From Trichoplax adhaerens (taxonomy: Eukaryota > Placozoa > Uniplacotomia > Trichoplacea > Trichoplacidae): a stretch of 64,000 bases of DNA. Location of the stretch: NCBI RefSeq assembly GCF_000150275.1, contig NW_002060968.1, positions 256,441-320,440 on the forward strand, in the 5' to 3' direction. Both the position numbers and the translations under genes were made by a program. Under the pieces are notes generated by a model. It worked only from the letters and a program-made list of their open reading frames with translations, made no database searches and had not been told where the DNA came from. Shown one piece after another: positions 14,001-27,100 of the stretch. Within the stretch, counting starts at the first letter, position 1, and each line of letters starts with the position of its first letter.

Positions 14001-17000
14001 TAATAAAATTATTTCATAATTTTCATAATAAAGCAAGAATCAATAACCAGAAAATTCTATCGTCTCTCAGATTATAGCTAACTTGCCAATCAAAGTAATG
14101 AGTATAGCATTAGCCTTAACGATTAGTTTACTCAAACAAGCTATGTTTTATGTTATTATTATGAAATGAGATTTTCGTTCGTTGTATCGATACAGTTTCT
14201 ATATTCTAAGGTAACTATAACTTTAACTTATTCTGTTTGACTATAGTAGCACAGGAATAAAATTTATAGTATGCACGTTAGTAGAAGAATTTATAGATGA
14301 AATAGTTGCCTGAATGCATTTCTTACAAGTTATCATTTGTTGTGCATTGTTTATCGGCAGTTATCTTATTTGCAAGAATGTTATCGTATTCGTTAGTATT
14401 TGTAATATGCCGTTAGCAAACCGTTAGCTTTGTTCAACTATATAACGGTACAGTTATAGCTATAAAAGTTTAGTTCAATACTCTAGCTTTACTCGACTCT
14501 TGTAGAAGATTTCTAGCAAATCTTCCTTGTTACAAAGTAGAAGAGTTTCGGAAAAGTAACGGTTATGCTAACATTTTAATGAAATTGTTGATGTAAATTA
14601 GGTATTTATTGGAACGTAAAAGGTGAAAATATATTGGATGAAAAATTGTTCGAGTAGTGCTGAAATCAAGAAATTACCTGGTGATCGTGTAGAACGATGG
14701 ATGACTGTTGGATTGATTGTAAGTTGCTGATGAAGAATATTGGCTATTTTTGATGCGACAATCTCATCCCCTTTTTCTTCCAATAACAGTAAATTATTAC
14801 ATTTATCAATTTCTTTCGTGGAATAGAGGATTTGAGGGTGATTTTCTTCATAGAGATTGCGTAGACTATCGATGGATTTTCGATAGTATAAGATTGCTTG
14901 GAGATAATTAGACTGTCGGCGACAGACTGCGGCTAGTTTTTGATAACATTGCGCAGTCTGAGGATGATTCTCGCCTAATGTTACTAAATAAACTTGCAAT
15001 GCCTTGTTATATAGAGATAGAGCATCATCGAGTTTTCTTTGCTTACAATAGGTAAATCCAATATTAATATACGTTGAAGCAATATTTGGATGATTTTCGC
15101 CAAATTCTGCTAGATAAATCTTTAATGATTTGTTGTACATTAATAGAGCGTCTTCACACTTGCCTTTTACCATATAGATAGCTCCAATATTGTTGTAGGT
15201 TGCAGCAATGCTTGGATGATTATCACCAAGTTGTGCTAGTTCAATTTGCAATGCATTGTTAAGCATTAATAGAGCGTCATTATGCTTTTTTTGATGATCA
15301 TAGACAGCTGCAATGTTGTTATATGTAGTAGCAATAGTCGGATGATTCTCACCAAGTTGTTGTAGTTGAATCTTAAGTGATTTGTTATGCATTAATAGAG
15401 CGTCATCATAATTTTTTTGGCTATCATAAACCAATCCAATTTTGTTATACGTTGAAGCAACTTTAGGATGATTATCACCTAATTGTGCTAGTTCGATCTT
15501 GAGCGATTTGTTATACAGTGATAGAGCATCCTCATATTTGCCTTGATTATAATAAACAAGTCCCATGTTACCGTAGATGAAAGCAAGACTCGGATGATTT
15601 TCACCCTGTTTTGGTAGTTTAATTTTCAGTGATTCTTTCAATATAGATAGAGCGTCATCGTACTTACTTTGCTTATTGTAGACTAGTGCAATGTTGTTAT
15701 ATGTTACAGCAACATTGAGATGATTTTCACCAAGCTGTGCTAGTTCTATCTTCAGTGATTTGTTATGCATTAATAAAGCATCGTTGTACTTGCCTTGTTC
15801 GTAATACACTTGTCCAATATTGCTATATGTAATGGCAATTTTGGGATGATTTTCACCAAATTGGACTATTTCAATGTTTAATGATTTGTTATACATTAAT
15901 ACAGCGTCATTATATTTGCCCTGATGGTTGTAGATATTCGCAATTTTCTTATAGGTTGTAGCAACATAACGATGATTTTCACCAAGTTGTATTAATGTAA
16001 TCTTGAGTGATTTGTTTAATATTGCTAGAGCGTCATTATACTTGCCTTGATTCGTATAAACTTGTCCAATCTTGTCATATGCTTTAGCAATATTTGGATG
16101 ATTCTCACCAAAATGCTTTAGTCGAATCCCGAGCGATGTGTTATACATTGCGAGAGCGTTATCGTACTTGCCTTGATCAATATAGACATCTCCAATGTTG
16201 CAATAGGTTATAGCAGTGTGCGGATGGTTGTCATCAAGCTGAACTATTTGAATTTTTAATGCTTTATGATGCATTGATAAAGCGTCCTCATACTTGCCTT
16301 GATTACTATAAACAAGTCCAATACTGCTATACATTACGGCAGTATTTGGATGTCTGTCACCAAATTTTGCTATTTGAATCTTCAATGATTTGTTATACAT
16401 TGATAGTGCTGCATCATACTTGCCTTGATGATTATAAACTGCTCCAATGTTGCTATATGTTGTAGCAATAGCTGGATTATTGTCACCCAGCTGTGCTCGA
16501 TCAATCTCCAATGATTTGTTATACATTAATAGAGCGTCATCATATTTGTCTTGCCTACTATAGACTTGTGCAATGTTGTAGTATGCTAAAGCCATTTTTG
16601 GATGATGATCACCAAGTTGTTCTAATCGAATCTTCATTGATTTTTTATACATTGATAGAGCCTCATCATACTTACTTTGTTCATAATAGATATCTCCAAT
16701 GGAGTTATACGAGTAAGCGACATTGATATCTTGACTCCCTAAACAATTTAATTTCATTTCAAGTGACTTATTAAATTCGGTTAAAGCTCCTTCGAAATCA
16801 CCTTGCAATCGTTTAATGAAGCCCTGATGATCTAAACACTTTGAAATTTTCTCTTCATTTTGTAGTTGCTTGGCTATTTTCTCTGCTTTCCTGCTCCATT
16901 CATCGATTTTTATTAATTCATGCAGATGTTCATAACATTTAGCTATATTAAGATAAATATCACATTCAAGATGACGAAGACTATGATCGTTACTCTCGGA

Positions 17001-17141
17001 TATCAATTGAATTTCGGTTGCAGCTTCCATGAAATAAGATAGCGCTTGTTTATAATTGCCTTCTTTTCGACATTTCACACCCTTTTGGTTTATGGATTTG
17101 GCTTCGTTCAGGACATTCACACTAGTCGACGTACTCGCCAT
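7770..17141 (-). CDS. gene A: TPR-Death-Roc-COR-Death multidomain protein
   Basis: Exons, 5' to 3' on the minus strand: 14678-17141, 12634-12678, 12161-12250, 11589-11900, 11438-11497, 8917-11103, 8514-8657, 7770-8026. They sum to 5,559 bases, exactly 1,853 codons, and every intron is phase 1. Domain order: kinesin-light-chain-like TPRs (about residues 100-790), acidic linker, Death domain (867-970, GDKWINLAIHLGISNDDIQ), Roc GTPase with P-loop GPESVGKTT (about 1021), DFGGQ and SHGD motifs, COR, CxxC...CxxC zinc ribbon, basic segment (KKKK), and a second Death domain (1768-1852). Roco GTPases with Death domains (DAPK1, MFHAS-type) act in cell death and innate signalling, so a sensor or adaptor role is inferred. 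Joining the TPR exon to the rest rests on phase, the paralogue's identical layout and the absence of another start. If that is wrong, these are two adjacent genes. Confidence 0.7.
8917..11103 (-). CDS. Roc-COR GTPase exon of gene A
   Basis: A single 2,187-base exon (729 codons). It starts after TTAATTTAG and ends at GTGGGT, so the in-frame TAA just beyond is intronic. The P-loop GPESVGKTT begins about 31 residues in; an ORF call that starts at GKTT cuts the P-loop. G3-like DFGGQ is followed by a Roc-like strand (SIYILVFNITRDFDDF); the G4 position reads SHGD in place of the usual T/NKxD. The COR part includes IRWYIMASIL and TNLDWLLNIFRSII. The exon ends with VRCNEC...IRCVLC, a probable zinc ribbon. 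About 99% identical to 21893-24079 of gene B. Confidence 0.85.
11589..11900 (-). CDS. N-proximal Death domain exon of gene A
   Basis: 312 bases, phase 1 to phase 1, entered through CGCTATAG and left at GTAAAT. It encodes STIANGIGDKWINLAIHLG and ISNDDIQYLEQ, then helices around FWLERNLSQDHLIILIASL, a standard Death-domain layout. The matching gene B exon (24351-24659) is one codon shorter and visibly diverged, unlike the Roc-COR exon next to it. Confidence 0.75.
12679..14677 (-). other. large intron of gene A
   Basis: About 2 kb between the TPR exon and the next supported exon. It holds a 90-codon open frame (13412-13684) whose equivalent in gene B has non-triplet indels, so I treat it as non-coding. 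Gene B carries an additional small exon (26972-27028) at the matching place; I could not find an intact equivalent here. Confidence 0.5.
14678..17141 (-). CDS. TPR-array first exon of gene A
   Basis: One exon encoding 821 residues from ATG at 17141 (MASTSTSVNVLNEAKSINQ). After two or three irregular TPRs there are about 15 near-perfect 42-residue kinesin-light-chain-type repeats of the pattern LGENHPxxAxTYxNIGxVYxxQGKYxDAL. The frame runs on to 14598, but CACCAG/GTAATT at 14678 is a phase-1 donor and an AATAAA lies inside the run-on frame. I therefore take the last 26 residues of the ORF as intron read-through. TPR arrays of this kind bind peptides or partner proteins. The ATG context and the N-terminal similarity to gene B support the start. 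Confidence 0.8.
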
Positions 17142-17969
17142 ATTTCAGTTTATAGCAGGACCGAAAGCATTTACTCTGATAAAATAGACAATAACACTCT
17201 ACCAGAAACAAATTTTAATTGTAATAGCAGTACGAAAGATCAGTACAATCGCTTGTTTAAAGTTATTCAACTGTCAATATACCGTATATCGACATCAACG
17301 TAATTACCGCAATAAAGTCTAGGTAGCATTTTATTCTAGAGTTTGTATATATAGTATTTTACATACATATAAAGATAAATGGAATTACACTACAACTTGA
17401 CAACGAAATAGCCATCAATCTCTGAATTCTGTATCCTTCAATTAATCAGTAATTTTTATGATATGAAAATTACCTTCTGTAGTAATTGCAATAAGAGAAA
17501 TAGAAAATAAAATTTTCCTTTACTATAGTAATTTAAATTACAAATACTGTATGATGTTATTTTCTAAGCGGGGATAATGGTGCTTTTGGTGAGATCTTTG
17601 TAAAGATTGTATATTTACTGCGGTATATCATCAAAGAAAGACCAAGAATAATTAAGACTGTTGGATAAATATTATATAGTCTTTGTTGTACAGTAATCGT
17701 TATTGTGGAAAATGGATGCAAGATTATAAAAGTGAGGGCGACGTAATAGAGTCAGATTGCTATAATACTGTTGACTATTCACATTCTCAGTTAATATCAA
17801 AAATCACTCAACCGTCTTAGTAAGAAAGGGATACTTTATTGTAGTTTATAATGGCCAAACTCCCTCCCAGAAAAATTCCCGGCTTTTATACCCTCGATAG
17901 CAGATTATACCATAGAGGGCCTGCAGAATCTACAGTAAGTCTTCCTAATGCTTGCAAGCCTTGATCATG

Positions 17970-18215
17970 CAGGTTCTTCCTTATAGTCCTAATATAGCTA
18001 TTATATGTCATAGATACTGCACAAATCGTAGTAGCACCTTCTAAATGTTATTACAAGCAGTGGTATAATTCTGCAAGTCTAACCATAAAGGTTCTCCCTT
18101 ATGTTCCTAAAATAGCTATTCTGTTTGCTGTGTTACAGTTGCTGCACTAATCTTAGCATTTTTAAAATGTGAGTTAAACTGACAGTTCAAGCAGAGGTAT
18201 AAGTCTGTTTATACA
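17970..18215. repeat. imperfect two-copy tandem repeat, about 120 bases each
   Basis: GTTCTTCCTTATAGTCCTAA... at about 17971 recurs as GTTCTCCCTTATGTTCCTAA... at about 18090. Both copies continue through ATAGCTATT, CTGCAC and AAGCAG.GGTATAA. Function unknown; stop codons interrupt all frames. Confidence 0.5.
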
Positions 18216-19829
18216 GGCTGGATGTACTAGTATATGTAAAATTCGGTAGTTATGGTTGAGCAACATGTAAGCTATCGTAAGATAATGAAAGAATATCAGA
18301 ACTGCTAAGATTATAGAAATCAATTCGACACATACTATAACAGTCGATGAAATGGAAAATGATTGATTTTAAGATATTGCGAAAGTTGTTGGCTTTATAG
18401 ATAACTAAGTATGACAAAGTACATTAACATCTAGTGCCTGGCAATTGTAAGTAATAGTTAAGAATGAATCACAAATTGCTCATGTTCTAAAATACGCTAG
18501 TAATGCAATACAATCTCAATACACTATACTTGTTTATTAAAGTAAACCACATAATTTTCATGCATCTGTTGGAATCATACCATTCTACGAATCTTTTCTT
18601 ATCTAATCATAAATGTTGCCACATCCGTCTACATGTTGCATTTATTTACCTTTAGTACTCGCTTTGCAATATATTTCACAGACCCTAAATGTAATACTAA
18701 CTTAGTTGAATCAATTTTAGGGTATTTTTGTACTGATCAAAGTATTGAGAGATTTACCTACCCTGAGAAACATCATCAAACTTGTTGATGGCCTTAAAAA
18801 AACGTTATGGAACAATTGACAGTGTTGTAATTTAGATTAAGATTGTTTACTCTATTTATTAGTTAGTATCGATCAACGATTACAGACTCTCTAGTATTAG
18901 AAGATTCCATGATTACAACCTTTATGAAAGAATCGAAGAAATTGTCTGTTAAATTGAAAATTCCGAGAGACCTCCTATCTGATCATTTAACCACATCATA
19001 AAAATTAAATTATTATGATAGCCCATTAACTCATGATACGTATGTACTGTAAGTGTAAGTCAGAAATTAAGATAATGATGGAAGTAAATTAATATTTTAT
19101 TATTTTATGTATTAATAGTACCGTAGTGGTTTTACTAATATTAAAAATGTTGATTAGGGAAAAGAAATCGTACAAATGTGCTGATTAATATTCCATCAAG
19201 AAATAACTTCATCGAAGAAATGTCTTCAGAATTGATTTTGATAATTACCGTATTTGACATTTCTCTATAGATGACACTCTTTTATTTTATAAGTACCAGG
19301 ATGATGCACGATGCTTTACTAATTTGAAACTTCTCGTCATTTGTCAAAGATGCGTGCTCGTTTCAAGATTGCTGTGCTCTAGCTTAATTTTTATGACTGT
19401 CAATCATCGATGTTAATTATCCTTACATAGCTGCCCAAATGTTATATTAACTGGTTTTCTATCCTGGTCGATTACAACAATATCAATGGTATGAATGATA
19501 TTAAATAGTGTAATAACATATAAATAATATTTCCAAATAGGAATAGACAATGTGATCCATGATATAGTAGATGCTATTGACTTCCAGTGTTAGTTCAGTT
19601 TTCATAGCAGCTATCATCAACACTTATAATCTTGCTGTTTAGACTCTGTCTGATTTTGCATAAAACTTTCATAAATTACGATTGTATGATTCAATTTCGG
19701 TGTTCAATCTTCAGGTGGATCGATATTATTACTAATTAGGGTCTTTCAGTAGAAGAATTTCTAAAAATATGTAAGATCTCGCTTACTTCACTTCACTTCA
19801 ATTTGATCAGTTTGCTAGAATTTGCAAAA

Positions 19830-20230
19830 CACCATCTTATCTCACAACAAGAATAGCCGAAGTTGTTTACGTCCTTTTCCAGTTCTTTTAACTTTCAGAA
19901 CTAATAACCTGATTACCACCAAAGCAACGTCAGTTTCTTCGAACAGACAGATGGTTTCGTCCTCATTTTTGTTTAGTAAATGGCCTACCTACGCTAATTT
20001 GATTTTTAAACTATTCTGTCGCTTTAAACGCGTTTCGTGTTATCATATTTGGAAGTCAATTTTTGCCACGTTCAAAATATTGAAGTGATCAGATTTACCA
20101 ACTTCTTAATATCTTTCACAAAGTATAATGTCAGTTTCACCAGAGGCGTGCTTAATCTCTATACATGCACTCATAATAGATGTTGTATCAGCTATTTCAT
20201 GATTAGCAACAACGATTTGGTGAAATCATT
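19830..20230 (-). pseudogene. possible decayed coding remnant, perhaps transposon-derived
   Basis: On the minus strand, protein-like stretches are broken by stops and frame changes. One reads HEIADTTSIMSACIEIKHAS, another ICLFEETDVALVVIRLL followed by a basic run. The pair HE.ADT... and .TDVA... recalls a domain found in some animal transposon-like proteins, but the spacing is longer than I would expect, so the assignment is weak. Local base composition is richer in GC than its surroundings. Confidence 0.2.
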
Positions 20231-20852
20231 GCAGCATTTGACTAGCAGTAATAATTCATTTTAAGCTAATAAATATTCTTTATCATTGATAATTAATGTT
20301 ACAAAACACAGGTAAAGTTATTAAACAGGAACACTATAACGAATATCATGATATTATCTAGACAAACATTTTATACGTATTTACTAGTAGCTTGCAGTAC
20401 TCCGAGTATGTAGCAATTCTTAAGTAATTTTTTGGTTAGTAATGTTAGTACAAAATTAATTATTACATATTGAGCAGTAAATATTGATAATTACTTATGC
20501 AGGATTAGTAACCTCTACATAATATTTAGACTGTATTAAGAAATTAGTATCTGTATTATTAACTATTCTATCAAACCATGTATTCCGGTATGATGTTAAT
20601 ATCATATAGATGTTGTGCAATCACATATTACACTCAATGGTTGATATAGAAATTACTAATGAAAAATTATGTTACTAAATTACTGTTGATGGTATTAAAA
20701 TAGGGTATAAAAGTCGCGAAAATGTGCAAATGACTTTTAAGTTTTTGATTAACCACAGACACAATTAATAATAGGTACTGTAATCAATTTTTGTTAAAAA
20801 ATATAACAATTGTAGTGAAAAATGCTTTATAATATAGTAATATGTACCAATT

Positions 20853-21103
20853 CTAAGTAGAACTAATAGCCAAAACAATATCATTTCGACCTATTCGTTC
20901 TAAAGCTGCCTTAAGTTGATCAACATTAACATTTGGAAAATTTCTGTCATACCAAGTATCCAAAAATTTCATAGCTCGGTCGAAAATTCTATTATCTTGT
21001 TCTTTGATAACATCAACATCAATAGATCGATCTAATCTTGCAGCTAATCTCGTCCAATCGAGACCGATTCTATTTGCAATTTGGAAGAAGTGATACTTGG
21101 AGT
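20853..21103 (-). CDS. C-terminal Death domain exon of gene B
   Basis: 251 bases entered through TGCTACAG in phase 1. Reads HFFQIANRIGLDWTRLAARL, then FLDTWYDRNFPNVNVDQLKA, ending in TAG. It is homologous to 7770-8026 but more divergent than the Roc exon and two residues shorter. Confidence 0.75.
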
Positions 21104-24100
21104 CTGTAGCATTACATTAACATTGTAAATAAATTACAATGAAAATAATGAAGCAAGGATATAGTTAAGTGAAACTTGTAATGATTTTAAAGTTATGATT
21201 TGTCAATACAAGAGCTTTGTTATATTTATCGATTACGAACTAGTAAATTTAGAATTGAACTGATGTACATTAAACACAAAAAATAGCCGGAAGCATGTGC
21301 AGACTGGTTGGCTAATGTTGCTACTGTTTTTGTTAAAGATGAAAATATTAAATAACTTGTACTTTCTAATTTATTTCGATAGTTAAATTCATCTTAATGA
21401 AGTTCTAACTTTGTTTTTGTCTACTTTAAGATATAAACACGGGCACATCTATATCAGCTAGACGTTTATTACATATATCTTACACTCACCTTTTCTACTT
21501 GCCATTCTTTTCTTTTTATCAGCATTTCGATCATGTGTCAATTCTGATTTACACGATCCTTTACGTTTTCCAAAGCGATTGATATCTGGTCTTTCTGCGA
21601 AATAATTATAGGACAGTTTTGTTACCTTGTCAGCTACGACAATTATTATTATTTAAAGAGATTACGCAGTTAATTTGAAGAGTAAATGCCGTAATCGATA
21701 CTGTTAGAAAATAGATACTATTAACAAGATCGCGAATTCATCACTAAAGCAAGTAAATGTTATACTTATTGGAACATGGTATAATTTACTTTTATTTACT
21801 TTATTGCTAATTTACTTGACAAATACACTATTTAAATTGAGATGCATTTTAGCTTCTTCATCAAGTAATATCTAGTCTATATCTTTACCCACCGTATGTA
21901 TTTGTTAATCTTTCCTTTCTAAGAAGCATCCAGTCACGTGTAGGCTTCGATTTAAAAAATTTCTCACATAAAACACAACGAATAATATCTACACTATCCG
22001 CGAAATAACTATCCACTATTTCTGTCATCTTACTACATTCATTACATCTAACATAAAATCTGCTTTGTGCTGATTTAAACTTTGGCATTCTTTCATTAAT
22101 TGTCTCGTTTAGTTTATCTCTAATTATTATATGTGGTTGTATCTTACTAATCCAACTACCGATATTATTCTCAATCCTAGACGCAATTTCTTTCGGATAT
22201 TTCTGATAGCAATAGAGTAAGCTAATACGAGATTCTTCTTTCTTAACAACAATCTGACATTGATAATCAGGTATGTAGTATTTAGCACATCGATAATAAA
22301 CTTTTACTCTTGAGTTATTCCACACTTTTAAACAAGCCGATAAAAGGCAATAAAATATACCGTCAGGAATATACGGTATAACTTTTTCGTCGTATCCAAT
22401 GTATAGCCAATCTGATACACGATAATCTGTTAGATCTAACGTACCAACAGATGAATTAAGTAGATAAGGTATAAAATATTGCTGGTGACATTCTTTGTTA
22501 TCAAGACTATCATGTTGATCCTCAATTTTACAGATAATATTATAACTATCCATTAATTGTAACACGAAATCTTTCTCTTTCTTTTTCAATTCGAAATCTA
22601 CTACAATATTATCAATGTACGCTTCAGATATTTTTCCAGTCTGATAAGCTTGATTATAAGATTCTCTTACATTAGCACTCTTATATTCGCGTTTATCGAG
22701 TTTAATAATCGATCGAAATATATTGAGTAGCCAATCGAGATTAGTTACAATCATTTCTTCTACGCCTTTTTTACGACAATATACAATATCGCCTATATCA
22801 TGTAAGTATAATAACATACTACGCAATTTCTCATCGTTTTCATATAACTCGCAATCTATAGCTAACTGCTTTACTTCTTCCAATGTCATAATATTATGAA
22901 TTCTATTAATAATACGATTAAACTGTGTTGTTGATGCGGCTTGTCTGCTTATGTCATTAACTGATGTATGCAATATAGATGCCATAATATACCATCGAAT
23001 CGGAATCGATTTTTTCATAAAAGGTAAACTAGACACGATTCGCTTTATTAATTCATGTAACTGTAACGTAGTCTGTCGACGTTGCTCGATAGCCGCTGAA
23101 GATTTATCATCGGGATCGCAATGAAATATGATGTCTGAAAAGCATATATTAGATTTATAGATAGGCATTGTTGCAATAATAGAATTCTCAAACGTCTTAA
23201 ATCTACGTTGACGCTCTTGACAATCTTGTATTCGATCGCCATGAGATGCTACTAAGATGACAACTGGTAAAGAATATTGTTGCAATTTACCATCAATTTC
23301 TACTTGGACAGTCTCATCGCCATCATGGCTACCAATAATCGATGTAAGCCATTCTTGCATAGCATATCGATAAGTCATATTAGTTGGGTTTCCTTCTCTA
23401 TCAATAACAAAGTCATCGAAATCACGAGTAATATTAAAAACTAAAATATAGATACTATTTCCAGATAGAAATGGACGATGCGTAACATGATAGACAGCTT
23501 GACCTCCGAAATCGACTAATTTACCATATTGATTATCGTCATCTACTATTTCGCCTTTCATATCGATTATAGATCGCATAAAATCTTCGTACATTAAGAT
23601 TTTGTGGATTTTTTGTGTTATTGAGACAGTAGATACAAGAGTATCGATAGCCATAGGTCGATTATCGCTAATTACCGACTTTATTTTATCAGTGCTAATA
23701 AATGTGTCTGTTTCTATCGTCTGTATTTGACGATCTACTTTACTAACTTGGATATCTGGGTTGATATTAGGTACAATATTCAGTTTTGTCTTGAATTTTT
23801 GTATAGCTGCTAACACTTTCCTATACAATACTATCTGAAAGTGATAAATCTTCTTGTCTAAGATATTGTATACAATAAGATTAACATATCTTCCGGTGTC
23901 GTCGATAATCTCAGTTTGGCTTACGCTAATAATTATTCCTTGATTTGTAAATACGTTCATAATAGTCGTTTTACCCACACTTTCAGGACCGGCAAAGATA
24001 ATTTTAGTAAAATCATTACGACATTGTCCATCTTGCAGCGCTTCATTATAAGCTTTAATGTATTCTTTATCATTGATAGCTAAATTAATATTAATTGATC

Positions 24101-27100
24101 AAATTATTAACCACGATAGAAATATTTCCCAAAGTATAGTATTATTATGACCTATAAACCGTAAATAGTAATAAAAGTAGAGAGAGAGAGTGTAGTTAAA
24201 ATTTCCTCACCTTCAGTATATGTGGAATTTTCACTTTTCAAATCCGTGTTTTCAATCTTGAGACTACCATCTATTTAATAATTAATTAGTGAATGTAAAT
24301 AAAATCTTGCGACTCACATCATTCAATAAATTAATTAATGCAGCATTTACCCTGTAAAATTTTCATCACATAACTCGATAATAATGGATTCGATTGGGCT
24401 TTCAGTAAGATATCGTTAAGATTCTTTGTTATTTTGTATAGTTTTAGATTAAAGAGGCTGGTTATTAATATTACCAAGTGGTTTTGGGATAGATTTTTCT
24501 TAAGCCAAAAATGCAGTATTTTGATGGCTAAAACCGAACTAGGACTTGGATGATGACATTGCTCGATATATTGGATATCATCATTAGAAATGCCTAAATC
24601 GATTGATAAGTTTATCCACTTGTCTCCAATTTCGTTCGCAATAGTCGAATAACATTTCTCTATAGTGGAAGTTACAACATAATCCAAAATGGGTATTACG
24701 GTAATGTTAAATAGTATATGTGATATAAATATATTTATTTACGGATTGAGTTTGTGTAGATCAGTAGTCGATTACTACATATTATGAATGCTATTAATTT
24801 TCACAAATGTTTACTGTTAATTATTATCATTAGACTTTGGTATTAATTTACAGTATTATAAATGTTACTGATAATGCCTTTCGATCAATTTTACTATTAA
24901 TTACTAACCGTTAAAAATTTCTATTGCCTCTTTTTCTTTGTTGATATCCACATTAGTCGAGTTATCTCCAGCTTTCTTGTCATTTTGTTCAAATTCTACT
25001 GTAATACATATTTGAAATTTTAAGCAAATTACTCCAACATATATATATTTCAGACTATGAAATACGAACATATGCATGGTTGTTTTACTTGTGTATCATT
25101 TCGAACATATAAATGATAGCTGACGACTTGAAAATAGTAATATTGCTGTTATATCATTACTATAACTCACTACTATACATTTATCAAGATGGTATTGACT
25201 TGAATTTTATTTCAAGATCATCCATTTTTACTGGCAAGAATTATTTTAAGTCTTATATTTTGGTATGAATGATTTAATAAACAGAGCTACATCATTATAT
25301 TTTACAACGTTACATCGATATTCAATATATTGTATAGACTACCATAACCTTGATTATTACTTTGCCTCGAGTGCTGTCCTTGGTATTTCAAATCTAGAGA
25401 TAAAGATAAAGTATTATATCATAGTTCGAGCAACATATTAGAATAGTCTGACAGTTCTATTTCCAGACAAGATTTCTACTGATATTGTGCTACATTAACG
25501 TTCATTTTTTTGAATAACAAGTATTGTTAGCCAACTAGCTGGTAATATTTGATGTAAGTTATTTTCTGTGTCGGGTATGGTCTAAATTACTTGGATTTGT
25601 TTCGTTTAAGTGATATGGTGTATAACTTAATAATAAAAAATACATTGGAGAAGAAAATTGTATTATAGATATTTTCCTAGTCTTTGCCCATGCTATTCTT
25701 ATCTTGAATAATAATTATTTAAAACATGAACAGTTACAGTTACAGATGGAATCATACTGACTCATTTTGTGTAAATGTCGATTTCTGCAACGTGATATTG
25801 CTTTAGTGTTTGTAGTATTGGAATGAAATCTCTTTATTATATTGAGTAAAGGGTGGAGTTCTAACAAAATTATTTCTTCTGTATGCAACAGTCTAAAAAT
25901 AGTAGAATTTATTGCAATGTAATGATATTATGATACAAAAAATTGTATGGCTACTTGGAGTTAAACATAACGTTCATTGGCGAAAATATTCCACTAACTT
26001 ATGTGTGTTGGATTTATTGCTGGTTAAATGAGCTATTTTAATTTATTAGTTGATCAGTAATATTGATGTCTAGTTACAAAAGAATAATTAGAAGATACAA
26101 GTTCTAATTTTAAATTACCAATAAGAAAATGAACGTACATTATTTGTACTAGACGAAGTTTTATTGGAAATATTTTCCCCCTTTATACTATTGACTTATA
26201 GGTCAGAAAGAAATCTACAGTATGCAAGAACACAAACCAATTTGCAATATTAAAATTGTTTGGCTCGTAAATTGTTGATGTAGGGCGGCATTAACTTGTT
26301 GTATGGAAATATTACAAAGTATGTAGCATAATTCCTAATTGTATTATGAAAAGTATAACAGGAATTGTTCTGTATAAAAATTGAATAAATGAATGATAGT
26401 TCTCTTGTTAACCCAAATATTATACTTGCCTGGATTAATCTATTTAAAAAAATTGATTTCTTGTGTTGTACTCATGAGTCGCTAATTTAGCATGAGATTA
26501 TTTGTGACCTATTCTAATAACTATAGTAACGGCTGCTGACAGAAGGCAAGTATATGAACGTAGCCTCTTAATTAGTTGGAATTATCGATTCTACTTATTG
26601 CTTAATCATTTGTCGTATTTCTATTTACTTCCGTATAGGTAGCTTTGGTCCAAGACCATATCGCGTTTTGATAAACTGATTTCAATACTTTTATAATGCT
26701 GCAACAATCAGTAATAAAATATTTCTATCGTTACTCTGTTTTTACTATTAATTAGCCAATCGATTTAATGTGATATAAATAAAGCATTAAGTTTTATCGA
26801 CTTGTCTACTCGAAGAAACTATGCTTAAAAATTATACTAGTACTTTAAATAAAATTATTGAAATGGATTGATTATTCGTTTAATTTTGATGCATTAACAA
26901 GATTGAGCAAATAAGTTGGCTAGAACGATTATTCTACTAGTGAATTGAATTTTAATGATGCGTAAACTTACTATGGCGCTGTGTGTTATCTTTTATTCCC
27001 GTTTGACTTTCTTGGCTATTTTCTTTATCTGGTGAAAATAGAAGGTGAATATGTATTAAATAGATGATAAATGGCTAGATTAGAGCTTAAAATCTAGTAA

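Larger units (their letters stand above)
17142..20852. other. intergenic between genes A and B
   Basis: About 3.7 kb. It contains an imperfect two-copy repeat at about 17970-18215 and a possible decayed element at about 19830-20230, described separately. A TATAAAAG motif reading on the minus strand lies near 17890, about 750 bases before the gene A start; its role is unknown. No intact gene recognised. Confidence 0.45.

Noticed and set aside
16259-16726. Plus-strand ORFs within the gene A TPR exon
   Set aside because: They are antisense shadows that repeat with the TPR period.
19822-20264. Two overlapping plus-strand ORFs of 88 and 75 codons
   Set aside because: The minus strand looks more protein-like here, and neither plus ORF resembles a known family.
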